DNA from: Neckera pumila
Lineage: Eukaryota > Streptophyta > Bryopsida > Hypnales > Neckeraceae
Direction: 5' to 3'
Assembly: GCA_963969595.1 (NCBI GenBank)
Contig: OZ018411.1
Location: 7,690,501 to 7,754,500 of the forward strand
Length of the DNA: 64,000 nt
The notes under the pieces are model-generated. The model saw nothing but the letters and a program-made list of their open reading frames with translations. It did no database searches and had not been told where the DNA came from. Of this stretch, positions 1 through 11,732 are shown in pieces. Position 1 is the first letter of the stretch. Each line of letters starts with the position of its first letter. A program made the translations under genes and the position numbers.

Positions 1-1436
1 AGATTGTGATTGAAACAAACCGGTATGCAATGGCACCAGATGAGCATGGAATTATCCCTGGAGGACCAACGTGGGAGCCGTTGACCGTGGCAGCATTGAA
101 GGCATTCTTGGCAGTGTATATGTTTATAGGATTGAAGAGGCAACCAAACTTGAAGAAATATTGGACAAAAAAAGGCTCTTTCTTCCATTGTCCCCGAACT
201 TCTCAAGTTTTTACTTGTGCTAGGTTCCAAGCAATCACTCGATGTCTTCATATTACCAATCCTACTACTTATGTGAGAGAAAGAGAATTATCGGGCTATG
301 ACAAAATGGGACAAGTTTGTTGGCTAGTAAATGACGTGCAAGATAGTTTCAAACGCAATTGGACACTTGGGAAGTACCTCACGGTGGATGAGAAGATGAT
401 TAGGTACAAAGTTTCATATTCTCTTGCTAGGCAACACATGCCCAAAAAAACACAGAAATGGGGCATCAAAGTGTGGTGCCTAGCAGACTCAAAGTCAAAG
501 TATGTTTATAACTTTGACATTTATTGTGGAGAAATTACAAATGTGGGAGTCGAAGATGTACCAATGGTAGTTCGTGGAGAGCTTTGACTAGCCCAAAACG
601 TGGTCATGCAATTGGTCCAAGGCCTGGGAAGCAAGGGTCATATTCTAGTGACTGATAATTTTTTTTCTAGTATTGGCTTATTCATGGATTTGGCTGCTAT
701 TGACATTTACGCCACTGGGACTATATGATGTAATTGCATCGGTTTACCTTTGGAGTTGAAGACATTGAAAGATTGGAAAAATTCTCTACAAGGTACCCTG
801 CAGTGGAAAATGCACGTGAGTAGAGGAATTAGTTGTGTCCTTTGGAAAGACAGACAGCCCGTGCTTCTGATTTCCATTCATGCCGTGCCAATAAATTTTC
901 CTTGCATTCCAATTTCTACAGTGCCTTGACAGGATGGGGCTGTGAGAAATGTCATTCCTACTTCTCTCGTACACTTGGAGTATACTACACATATGAGGGG
1001 AGTGGATGTAGCGGATCAGTTGCGGGCATCATACACATGCCAAACTTGATTGCACAAATGGTGGCATCGTATTTTTGCCTTTCAATTAGACACAACGGTG
1101 GTGAACATGTACATTTTGTACAAAGGCATTTTGCGGGCACATGACCACGGTAAAAAATCAATGACACATTTGTAATTCAAATCAAATTTGTGTGATGCTT
1201 TATTACAGAATTGACCGAGCCGTAGGGATGCTGAAAAAGATGATCCACGAAGACATTTGCCAACATGGACTTGCGTATGCCGCCTTTGTTTGCTTTGTGG
1301 ATTTCAATCTTGTCACCACTATTGTCGTGCACACAATAGGGCATACCTTTGCCTAAACCGTGGTTGTTTTGAAGAGTTCCACTATGGGCCACAAAATAAT
1401 GGAGGTGGCCGGCGTTGCCATCAGGCACCCATTTGA
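1..1436 (+). pseudogene. piggyBac transposase (DDE_Tnp_1_7), 5'-truncated by window edge, several stops
   Basis: One reading frame (codons starting at multiples of 3) reads as piggyBac transposase from the window start to a TGA at 1434-1436. The three catalytic aspartates of the family are visible: LTVDEKM (about 384), VTDNFF (about 651) and VDVADQ (about 1005). The block MPKKTQKWGIKVWCLADSKS is typical of the family. The C-terminal end is a cysteine/histidine-rich segment (about 1262-1390; CRLCLLCGFQSCHHYC) as in the family's zinc-binding tail. The frame is broken by TGA at 585, 726, 927, 1047 and 1212 and TAA at 1173, with no frameshift, so this is an old, point-mutated copy. Several TGA codons sit where Arg (CGA) would fit, as expected from CpG decay. 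The N-terminus lies outside the window. It is a plausible relative of the source that mobilised the TTAA-flanked MITEs downstream. Confidence 0.9.
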
Positions 1437-1554
1437 GTGTATATTCATTTTATTCCCTCCCCTGTTATTCGTGAAAGTTCTTTCCATCTTTTGGGTTTAG
1501 ATTTCTTCATTTCTTGGGGTTCATGTCTTCCTACTTTTTTTCCTTTTATATTTC

Positions 1555-1680
1555 CTTCCCTTCTTCCCTTCATGCTTACATTTATTTCCCTTCTTCCCTT
1601 CTTTATAATTTCTTTTCCCTTCTTTACAATTTCTTTTCCCTTCTTTACAATTTCTTTTCCCTTCCTTCATCTCTTATGGT
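1555..1680. repeat. Pyrimidine-rich short tandem repeat (TTCCCTTCTTTACAATTTCT units)
   Basis: A roughly 20-bp unit, TTTTCCCTTCTTTACAATTT, repeats with little change around 1600-1665 and degenerates outward. The open frames over it are low-complexity Phe/Leu/Ser translations and are not taken as genes. Confidence 0.7.
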
Positions 1681-1964
1681 TCCTTCTTTATCTATTATTT
1701 TTCCCATTTTTTGTAAAAAAAATTCTAGCTTGTTGGTAGAGCTTTTCAATATTTGTTTTCCTCTTTTTTGGTGCAGGAAAATACTCAAAAAAGTGTTTAT
1801 TCTATCCAATAAAATGTTTTGCCTTTGGCTCCAAAAATTGCCATTTCTTGATTTGCCTTACCAATTGTTCTTGGTGTATTTTTTTAGGGGACAAATTCAA
1901 GCGCTAACTAGAACTGCTGCCTAAACCAAATTTGAAAAGCCCCTCAGACCTTCATAAAACCAAC

Positions 1965-2300
1965 ACTCTCTTTCCTACCTTCTCCTCTGTTCCCTCTTCT
2001 TCCCCTCCCGTTTTCCCTCTCCCCCCTCCCATGTTCCCCTCTCACTCCCCTCTCCCCACTCCCTACTCCCCTGTTCTCCTCTCCTTGTCTGCTCCCCTCT
2101 CCCCACTCCCTACTCCCCTGTTCTCCTCTCCTTGTCTGCTCCCCTCTCCCCACTCCCTACTCCCCTGTTCTCCTCTCCTTGTCTACTCCCCTCTCTCCCC
2201 TCCCCCTCTGCTCCCCTCTCTCCCCTCCCCCTCTGCTCCCCCTCTGCTCCCCTTCTCATCCCCTCTCCCCGTCTGCTCCCCCTCTCCTCTACCTACCACA
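1965..2300. repeat. 47-bp homopyrimidine minisatellite
   Basis: The top strand is almost pure C/T for over 300 bp. A 47-bp unit (starting CTCCCCTCTCCCCACTCCCT) occurs about three times between 2040 and 2190, then shorter CTCCCCTCTGCTCC-type units follow. The strand asymmetry makes triplex (H-DNA) formation possible. The Pro/Ser/Leu-rich ORFs over it are translation artefacts. From 2300 to 2480 the base composition is mixed and no gene is visible. Confidence 0.85.
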
Positions 2301-2479
2301 CCCCTGCCATGTAGCCGTTGACTGGCACGGCAAGCTGACAAGTGGCAAGCCCTCACCTGCTGCAGTTGGGGTTTGGAGGGAAGGGTGGCAATTGGCAGCC
2401 CCGCCTAGCCCTTTCCCCACCTAGCAGAAAAGGCAGGCGTTTATGGGGAAGGAGTCAGTGCCTTAGGGTTTGCGTCCAT

Positions 2480-5400
2480 TTTGAAATTGGCAGCCAAGAC
2501 ATTGAGTTTTTAGTATAGTGGTAGAGGACCAAGCCACTGACCCGGCATTTTTGGTAGTGTAAATCTTCTTTTTAGTCTGCCCTGAGAAGAAATAGGTTGT
2601 AGTTGTCAATCTCTTTGAGAAATATGTGAGATTTCAATATTTTTGGTTAGAAAAAATTTCTTCATATGGAGAATATGACATTCAAGGTAGTGACCATTCA
2701 CCTTTTGATAAAAAAAAATTTTGTAGAAGGAGAGAGAGACTTCTAAAGTTTTGCAAATGTATGGCTTTTTTGGCAAACATGTTTGCACATTTCAACTTTT
2801 TCCTATATGATGTACAATTCCAAACATCTTGAAATTTTTGGAGCATGTGCCTAACTTACCATGAATAAAGAATCCAAACAAGCACAAGTGACACAAACCA
2901 TTTTGATGCCCAAATAGCCTTTGTGAAGTGCAGCTGCCCGCAATTTTCAAGCACAAAAAATAGTGTTTTCATCCACCTAAACACTAATATCTTGCAATCT
3001 ACACGGTCAAACCTTTCCAAAAAAATACCATACATTCCTGAACCACCCTAATACAAGATCCTATGGTTAAATATGGCAAAATTTGAATAATTTTTGTTTT
3101 TTCCTATTTGCAATAGACACGGCAATTTTGGACACTTTTTGGTGAAAACATAGTCAAAGAACTTTAGGGGTTAAAAATTGCTTTTTTTTTTCATATCCAA
3201 TTGTAAGATCTTATACTTGACTAGTATATAAATACATGGAAGAAATTTCAGAAACTTTGACCATGTAGATTGTAAGATGTATGCATTTAAAGTGAAGAAA
3301 ACAAGTTTTTTTGCACCTTACTTGACTAGATTTTTTGGCTTTGATTCTTTTTAGTTCAAATTTTTTGCACTATTGATTTTTTATTTTCTACTTATTTATA
3401 TTAAGTAGTTGAGTTGAGAATCTACAAAAAAAATTAGGAAAAAAAGCACTTAATTTTCACTCATTAAAAAATGTTAAGTAGAAGTGGATTCAAGATTGAA
3501 GAAAAAACTAAATTGTTAATAGCTTTTAGATGGAATTGAATCACAATAATTTTAATGGTGAGATTGTTCTAGCAAGAAAATATAACCTTGTTTAACAATT
3601 TTTTTTTTTAAATTCTAAAATTGCATTCAAAAATGCATTCTACAAGGTTATTTTTTCAAAAAAATGTTTAGATTGCTCAAAAGACTAAGATTGCCCATAA
3701 CTTTCTCATAATTAGTCCAAATTGAACAAAACAAAGCTTTATATGTAGACAAAAATATAACCTTTGAGAAAAAAATTTGAAAAAATTATTTTGACATTTT
3801 GTGAATTTTTTTGTACTGCCCGCCGAATTCCATTTTTGTTTATTGAGCCATAACTTTTGCTCCCAAGCATCAATTAAAATAAAAATTATAAATTCACAAA
3901 GCTCTCGCAAAAGTACCCAATCTCAAAAAATATCATAAAATATCACTAAAAATTGAGACATTAGGAATCTACTCGAACCAAAATTGTCCACCGAGGGGAC
4001 AAATAGTACATCCTTTAGGGGTTAAGAAATGAATGAAGAAAATTCTTACCAAATACAAAATATACTCAAATAGTTTGAAATTTTCACCATAGATGTGTAT
4101 AAGATTTTATAACATCATGGTATAAATCAAAGTTACTCTATCATCTTATAACTAGAAAATCAACAAACAATGTTCATAGGCCCAAATTTCATATTGCTAT
4201 AAAATATTGAAATTTAAGATTTTTTCAAAAGTTCTAATTGGAGCAAAAAGCACAATGGATAACCTTTATTTCATTATTTGGAGTCAACTCCAAAAAAAAA
4301 CTTGAATGGCTAAAATTCACATCAAGAGTATTTAACCCGTATATGCCCAAGGCCTGTTTTGAGCCTCCTAGAATTTGCTCTAAATTGAACAAAAAGCCAA
4401 CATTTTGATAAGTTGAATCGATTTTTTTTGAGTTGTAACTATACAAATTCAAATTAGATATGCTAGAGATTATACAAAAAAAAAAATTATATATATAATT
4501 TAAGGATTGAAAGAATATAATGTTTGATCATCATGGTGTTAAAACTATGAAAATCTTTGAGCTTTCTTTTTGCATGTCAAATCTAAAAAATTCAAGACCA
4601 AAAAAATATGAGGTTGAAGGGACTAACAAATATAATCCCACTGAATTTATGACTTCTCAATATCTACTCTACAAGATTTTTAAATGAATTTCTAGTGTGG
4701 TTTTCTCTCCAAGATCTAGTGTATTTGAGGCTCATTTCCAAGAGCCTTCAATACTATAAAAAGTCAAGATTGGAATGGGTACCTTTGCACCAAATTTTGA
4801 GTAGAAAAATCATATTCATTCATTTTAAAAATCAGATTCTTGATGCTAAAATTTGACTTCAAATAGAATCTTTTAAAAGTATAAACTACTAAAAATAGCA
4901 ATTTGGTAAGGTTTTATTTAACTTCAAAGTTTATTTGACACCACATTTGGATGCCATGGGCATTTAGGGATTAAGTAGCAAGAAATGGCCCAAATATACT
5001 ACAAGGATGATCCATGGATTAAGCATTTTCTTCTTTAGAAAAGTCAATAGGATTATAATGAGGGGCTTTGCAATGCTATTCACTAAGAATGTACTCAAAT
5101 ACCTTTCAAATAAATAAATTGGATGAAAAACATTTTTTCCATCCACTAATCTGAATTGAAGTCATGCATTGGACATTTAGTGTCCGCAACAGCAAAACAT
5201 GTTAATCCCTAAAGTCCACTGGTCCTATAGAGGCTAAAATGCAACTTTGGATAGGTTTATACTGACAAACTCAATAATCATTGTAATTTTCTAAGACTTT
5301 TTGTAAAGCTAGAAAAACACATAAGCTTTTGGGGAATTCTATTTGGACTAGTGATGAGAAAGTTATAGACAATTTTGGGCAATCTAAGCATATTCTTCAA

Positions 5401-5797
5401 AAAATAACTAATAGGGTTCATTTTTTACTGCAATTTTCACAAGTTTTCACAAAAATTGTTTGAAGGATTAAGCATTCTAGCTAGAACAATCTCACCATTA
5501 GAAATATTGTATTTCAATTCCATCATACTAGAACTATTAACAATTTGGTTTTTAATTCAATCTTAAGCCTATTTTTCTTTAATAATTTATTAAAGAAAGA
5601 AAATCAAGTGTGTGTTTTTTGTTTTTTGTTTTTTTTCTTAGACTTTGAACTCAGTATTTCAATATATAAAAAATTAATTCAAAATCTATAATGCAATTTA
5701 TTTTACAAATGGCGGTTAAACATTAGAGAAAATTTGGAGCCTCTAGAGGGCCGCTCCACAACCCTCCGAGGACCAAATAAACAGTGTTTTTTCTTGC
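2480..5797. mobile_element. AT-rich region of nested, truncated piggyBac-type MITE copies
   Basis: No gene is supported here. The region holds repeated ends of one element family. Right-type ends (CTTTAGGGG followed by TTAA) lie at 3163-3174 and 4013-4025, and a weaker one (TTTAGGGATTAA) at 4963-4974. A left-type end (TTAATCCCTAAAG) lies at 5202-5214. Internal family landmarks recur, for example ATATCTTGCAATCTACACGG near 2990 and AAGATCCTATGGTTA near 3057. Segment 3480-3600 is repeated in inverted orientation near 5460-5560. These are old, mutually nested copies of the element seen complete at 5798-6720. Confidence 0.65.
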
Positions 5798-6720
5798 TTA
5801 ACCCCTAAAGGACCGTTGTCCATTCGGGGGACAAATGCGTTTTTGGGCAGATACCTACGTGCTGAAATTTTGTTGTGATTTATTGAAATTTTTTTTGAAG
5901 ATAGAAAAACTGATAAGCTTTGTGGGAATATAATTTTTTCAAAATCGGTGCCCGGGTAAAAAAGTTATGACCAAATAAGCTCAAAACAAGGGAAGGCGGG
6001 CAGCAAAAAAAAAATGGACAAAAATTTGAATTTTTTTTTTGATATTTTTTTCTTATAGATTATATTTTTGTCTATTTGGAAAGCTTTGATTCATTTCATT
6101 TGGATTTGTTATGAGAAAGTTATGGACATTCTTGTTTTTCGGGCAATTAGAGCATCTTCTTGAAAAAATAACTTCTAAGATGCATATCTGAATGCAATTT
6201 TTCAAATTTTTCAATTTTTTTTTTGCATGGTTTATATTACTTGATAGAACAAGCTCACCATTGGGATTAGTAAATTTTAACTCCATCTAAAATATATGAA
6301 TATTTTAGATTTTCTTTCTATCTCGTATCTACTTCTATTTAACAATTTCTTAAAGAATGATAATCAAGTTTTTTTGATTTTTTTTTTCCTAGACTTTCAA
6401 CTCAATTCTCCACTACAAAGATTTAAAGCTCAAAACTTTTTAGTGCAAAAATTTTAAGTTAAAAGAGTTCAAAGTCAAAAAATCTAGTCTTGCAATGTGC
6501 TGAAAATTTTGTTTTTTTCACTTTAAACACAGATATCTTGCAATCTGTGCGGTCAAAAATTCTGAAATTTTTTTCACACACTATCATACTAATTAGATGT
6601 AAGATCCTATGGTTAGGTTTGATAAAAAAGCATTTTTCAAATTTTTTTACTCTTTGCTTTAGAAATGGCAGTTTTGAGTGTCTTTTGGCAAAAAAAGGGC
6701 CTCGGTCCTTTAGAGGTTAA
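5798..6720. mobile_element. piggyBac-type MITE with TTAA target duplication
   Basis: The 923-bp segment begins TTAACCCCTAAAGGACC and ends GGTCCTTTAGAGGTTAA. These are terminal inverted repeats starting CCCC, flanked by TTAA on both sides. TTAA duplication and CCC-type termini are the hallmark of the piggyBac superfamily. It has no coding capacity, so it is non-autonomous. It shares internal landmarks with the copies at 16747-17542 and 37969-38847. Confidence 0.75.
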
Positions 6721-7619
6721 CTAAATGCTTTTCCGCTATTCCCGTTCACCTTCAATCCCAATGTTGGATGCTCGTTAGTGGCTGAAAATCAAAGTCAAGA
6801 GTCTTTAATACTTAGGATTAAGATGTATTAAAGCACCATAACTTTTATTATTAATCACTTTCTACTTGGATGCATCTTTCTTTAGTCCAAAGTTTATGCC
6901 TAATTGAGTCTCAAAATTTTGCTTCTAATACAATTTCTTTTTTTCACATAACTAATAAACGGTATCCCACATGCATTGTTTCCCCTACTAATACCTCACT
7001 TGTATATAGAGGTTCCTATTTTCATCTCCAAAGACATAAATTCAAAAGCCACTTAAATTGATTTAAATAGACTTAATTGGATATTTTTTAATTTAATTTT
7101 CAATTAAAAACCTTGTTTAATATTGGCCTTTTTCCTTTTTTGAAATTTAGAATTTATTCCCATGATGCACCAAGAACAAATGACGATCAACATGTATTGG
7201 CTTTTTTATTGTGGAAGATGGCAACATGTTTATTCTTATTGACTTCTTTTGCAAAATTCACATCATTTGACTATGTACTTCTGAGAATTTTCATTAGAGA
7301 ACTACTTGTATTTTTAATAGACTGGATGGTCACTTTAGAGAAGCCTCCAAAGGCCCCAAAATTCTTCTAATGTGTCATCTAAAATTGCAAGATAAGGTTC
7401 AAAAAATCTTTTATTCTAACTTTGGTTGCTAATATCTTCCAATCTATACAGTCAAACTTCATGAAATTTTTACCACATGATTGGAGATAAGTCAAGTATA
7501 AGATCCTATATTTAGATGTTAAAAAAAATGTCATTTTTGTTTTCTTAGGCGAACACAACAAAATTGGCAGTTTTAAGTGTTTTTTTATAGAAGAATGGCC
7601 TTGGGATTTTAGGGGTTAA
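6721..7619. mobile_element. Truncated piggyBac-type MITE remnant
   Basis: A right-type terminus, TTTTAGGGG followed by TTAA, ends at 7619. The internal motifs AATATCTTCCAATCTATACA (near 7430) and AAGATCCTAT (near 7500) place it in the same family. No matching left end is visible. Between 6721 and about 7380 there is only AT-rich sequence without a convincing gene. Confidence 0.5.
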
Positions 7620-7987
7620 AGAATTGATGTATACAACAATAATAAAGTTTTTGTTAATGCTAAGCCAAATTCAACGAGATACGGCATTTCTAATTTAAAT
7701 CATCATCAGTGCAATTTTCCATGTTTAAGAAATTGCAAAATGACCATGTACTTTATATCTACAGTGCCATATTTGAACAAGATAGGGTATTGATATTAAA
7801 ATAACCTCCACATGAAAGATGTTAACTAGAAGAAACCCATTTTTTTTATGTCAATCGTTTGACATGTGATGTTTTTATAGACATCATGATGTCGGAGTGT
7901 TGATGACCTCAAAGGCAAATTTCCATAGATGTTGCAAAGTGCGCTATTATATTACTATCAAAACACGTTGATGTTGTTAATGACGTC

Positions 7988-8018
7988 CATGAAGGCCATA
8001 TTCGTTAAAATGAGAGAA
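7988..8018 (+). repeat. 31-bp inverted repeat, left copy
   Basis: The segment beginning CATGAAGGCCATATTCGTTA is a perfect reverse complement of 27765-27795. It lies 164 bp inside the left CACTA-type end. The following 8019-8818 is AT-rich DNA in which I see no gene. Confidence 0.85.
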
Positions 8019-8818
8019 TATAGCGTCTCATATTAATTATGAGCCTAAATTTAGTATGAAAAAGGGTTCATTAATTTGAGATACTTCAATAAATTGAGAC
8101 TGTAATATGCCAAAGCAACTACAATTTTTTGTACAAAAAAAAGTTGCACCAATCCATGTCACTTTGCACACTACACATTTCATATCTTATATTTGTATAT
8201 TTTTCCATTATAAAGATCACGTACATTTTAGGGTCTCTTTGGATAAATTCGCTTTCCACCATTTGTAGGAAAGATATTAAAAGGATCTCAATGACATTTG
8301 AACAAAGATTGTTGATAATATACAATAATTAACAATTTTAAGATTGTTTGTACAATATTTTGCACAAGCACAGGAATCAGAATTCATAATTAGTCTTCAT
8401 AAATCACAGTCACCTTCAGAAAGAAACAAACATGAACAATAGAAATGAAATTAATAAGTAAAAAAAGGCACAATATAATATTACAAATAACAATACAAAT
8501 TTATTATATTATGAAAAATGTAGAATATACAATATAGTAATAACTAAAAAAGATTGAGCACCCCAAACTAAAGTTAACCCAAAGCAAAATCTATGTAAAT
8601 ATGACCTTCCAATCTAATTCATTTTAATTATTTTTTTATTTTTATTTTTGGCATAGTTATCATAAAGAAATCACCTAGCAACTTATAACACTTCTCCCAA
8701 ATTTTTTTTTGTTCTAAATTTTTCTCTTTTTACATTTATTCTTTAATTGGTTATTTAAAAACTAAACTACAAACTCCTAAAATGGCATCCTATGCCCAAA
8801 ACCTATTCATCCCTGCAC

Positions 8819-11657
8819 CTAAGAAGGATTGCTTCCTTCAGCAATGGCATTGGCGTCCACGGACTCTTTGATGATGCAGATTTGCGTTTTCGGGATTTTG
8901 ATGCGAGGGTCTACAGTAGCCGCCTTCACACGGGGCTTCCGAGCCGTCATTAGGGTATCCGTATGATTCCAGCTTGTGGAGACGTTCTTGTCTTCACACC
9001 ATAAATTCCCTTGTTTTGTGTCCCATCCAAGATATGTATTGTCATCAATGTGCTCAAATGAAGCAGGCGTCCAGTACTGCAAGTGAATGTAATTGACATG
9101 CCCTGGGTCTGGACTAGGGTTTGTTAATGCCCTTGCAAGCCAAAAAGGACGAAGGTCACCATCGGCAGGACGTACTGCAACAAAGTAATCGGCATATACA
9201 TCACGGGCTACACGAAATGAAGAATGAGGACGGTCACGCCTTTTCCCAACAAAAGGTGCATCCTCTGCAAACTCTTCACGCATATTGCCATCATCTTGGT
9301 ATTGGTCTTCTTCTTCTCTTGCGACTATTGAATTTGGCCAATATATCACGACCCACAAGTGGTTCTTGCAAAGCATTTCTCACACCTTCCCAGTACTTCA
9401 TCACTGTCGCATTTCTCCTCCGGAATTCCCCAGACAGGTCTTGATTAGCCATTGCACCCCACAAAGCAATATACCCGTCTAATCCCTTACAAACCTCATT
9501 GAAGCAACGCATCGGCTGTGGTGCAAAAGATTTAGGACTACCCTTTGGCACTTTAGGTCTCCCATCAGATGTCTCCTTCCATAGGCGGATCCCTCCACCT
9601 TCTTTAGGCAACCAGTCAACGTCCGTACAAAGAATTTTGTACTGCATCAAGGGCCATCCATTCGAATCTTTGTAGAACTTGAATTGCTGCGCTTGTGAAT
9701 GGCCTTGTAGTGCATCATCGCCAGTATGCAAGAATCCTTCAACATATTTTTTGAAATCAGGGACCTCTTCAATTAGATGCGGAATTACAGATTGTGTTTC
9801 GCAATCCATGAAGGACTTCATGAGCCTTGGAACTGTGAGGTAGTCATTTGTCTTCAACATGCTGCTCCAACGACCAAACAGAGCATCGATGTCCTCATGA
9901 GTGTGCCCAACAAGAAGGAAATTGATGTAGACTTCACGGAAAACGGCTCTGTATACAAGGAGAGAGCAAAATGCCAAAACCCATCGGTTTTTGTTGTCTC
10001 CAGCGGCATTATCGAGCTGTAGAATTAATGTTGGAGGAAGACATTGGGATTGCACCACTTCTTCAGAGCGAGGAGCCAGGGAGTCCACACAAATCTCCGA
10101 GCCTTCCAGCACAGCCTTTGACAATCGATGAATCATATCTTTGACAGGAGGAAACAATTGACGTGATGAAAATTTCGGTTCAGACTCAAGATCTCGCAAC
10201 AATTTTGCAATGGAGCCCACTGTATGGTTGGAGTCCGTAGGAAAGATGTCTAAGCCGTAGTGCGCATACCTCACGTCTCCATGACCGTGAGCAATCATGC
10301 TAGTGATAGCAATGGGCAACTTCATGAAAGAATCGGTGCCCTTGTTCTTGTGAGAATAATGGAGAGAAGCCGTTTTTGAATGATCCATCTTGTCGTGGAT
10401 TATAGTAAGAACCTTCTCCGGATACCTCTCAGACATCATACGATTTGCATAGTACAGCTCTCTGTGTGCCTCTTGACCAGCGAGATGGACCTTTAACTTT
10501 GTAGTCCAAACTTCTTGCGCACGGGAACGTGGAGTGCAAGCGGCCCTCAGTTGCTTGAGTTTATCACATTGTGCACATCGAGCGAAATTGTCACCACGTG
10601 CTTTTGGAGCGTACTCTGGAAAAGAAGCTCGTCGGATGTTGCTCAACCCGCTCGTTGAAATTTGTCGCAATTGAAATGTGGAATTGACGTTGTTTATCTC
10701 TGGCAAATGCTCCTTCCATTGAAATGATGAAGGCAGGACCATGGATGGAACCTTATCTCCGGACTGAAGAGTCCTTGATTTGTGAGGCATTGGGTCTGCT
10801 TCCCTCTCAACAATAAGTCGAAGTGTGGCCGTCGCTTGTAATGTATGAGTCCGCGGCTTTTTCAAGCCAAGATTACCATGGTGCTCTGGCTTCTTATCGA
10901 CTTTGGACATCGCCCTGTACCTATAGTATGTAGCCCGTGATATTCCATGAATTTTGTACCAAGCAGTGGGACAAACTTCATGTTGGGACAAAGTAATCAT
11001 ATCCTTCCCATCATCGCCGGGGTGGGTTTGCTTGTACGCGTCAAGGAAACGCGATTTTTGTAATTTCACCCCGCCGTCGACATGAACAAGGGAACGAAGC
11101 GCTTGAATCTGACCACGTGGGAATGGCTGCAAACAGTTCTTCGGGCAACAATCCATAGTTGACACCTGAGTGATCGCTTGCGAGGTGAGGAGGGTTTCTT
11201 TTTTCGGAGGGTTAGCCGGTTCTATCCTCTGTCGAGCACTTTCATAAGAACGAATTCCAGCCCGAACACGCCACGTAGATGCACTCATTGCCGACTTGTA
11301 CATAAATGTCTAATCATGGTCATACAAACTGACACCGTTGAGATACGTCCTTGAAATGGGCCAGGAATGCATTGACCACATCCATTGCGACGGAACATCA
11401 GCTTCACAGAGGGATTCCGCAATTTGAATTGCGACCCGGTCATCTCCAAGCGGTTTCCCATCCATATCAATGACGAGGCCTGCATCGACGCTGTGGCAAA
11501 TTCCTTTTGCCACTTCCATTCCAGCTTCATTTGTGAGTGTCACGGCCTTGGTATACCACAAAGCACGAGGGATGCCCTGGCATGGCGCAACACCCGGCGG
11601 CAAGGTTGGCACTGGGTCCGCAAACTCATTCGCGGAAATATTGTCCATTCTAAACAT
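8819..11657 (-). pseudogene. DUF7869-type protein, putative DDE transposase-like, one TAG and one frameshift
   Basis: On the minus strand, an ORF starting at 11657 (MFRMDNIS; alternative Met at 11648) runs to a TAG at 11312-11310. It then continues in the same frame from 11309 to 9291. The remaining ~165 residues (to 8819) are in another frame, so a 1-nt slip is inferred in the GAA-rich run near 9305-9325. Visible parts are a cysteine cluster (CCPKNC) and a helix-turn-like N-terminal block, then CxxC (CAQC). The core has acidic blocks HDKMDHSKT, LQLDNAAGDNKN and LVGHTHEDIDALFG, characteristic of DUF7869. Their D...D...D/E order suggests an RNase H-fold transposase, which is inference. The C-terminal part (DYFVAVRPADG...PFWLARAL) looks like a small beta-barrel reader. 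Its upstream region is studded with the palindromes at 11.73-12.72 kb. It could be a transposase of its own element or cargo. Confidence 0.75.
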
Positions 11658-11732
11658 GGCATCAAACTATTAGTAAGCTATTAAAATTATAATGAACACT
11701 GTCCATGAGATGCAAGGATTCAGTTCACAAGT

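Noticed and set aside
1437..2424. Pro/Ser/Phe-rich ORFs
   Set aside because: They lie over pyrimidine-rich tandem repeats and have no domain or codon signal.
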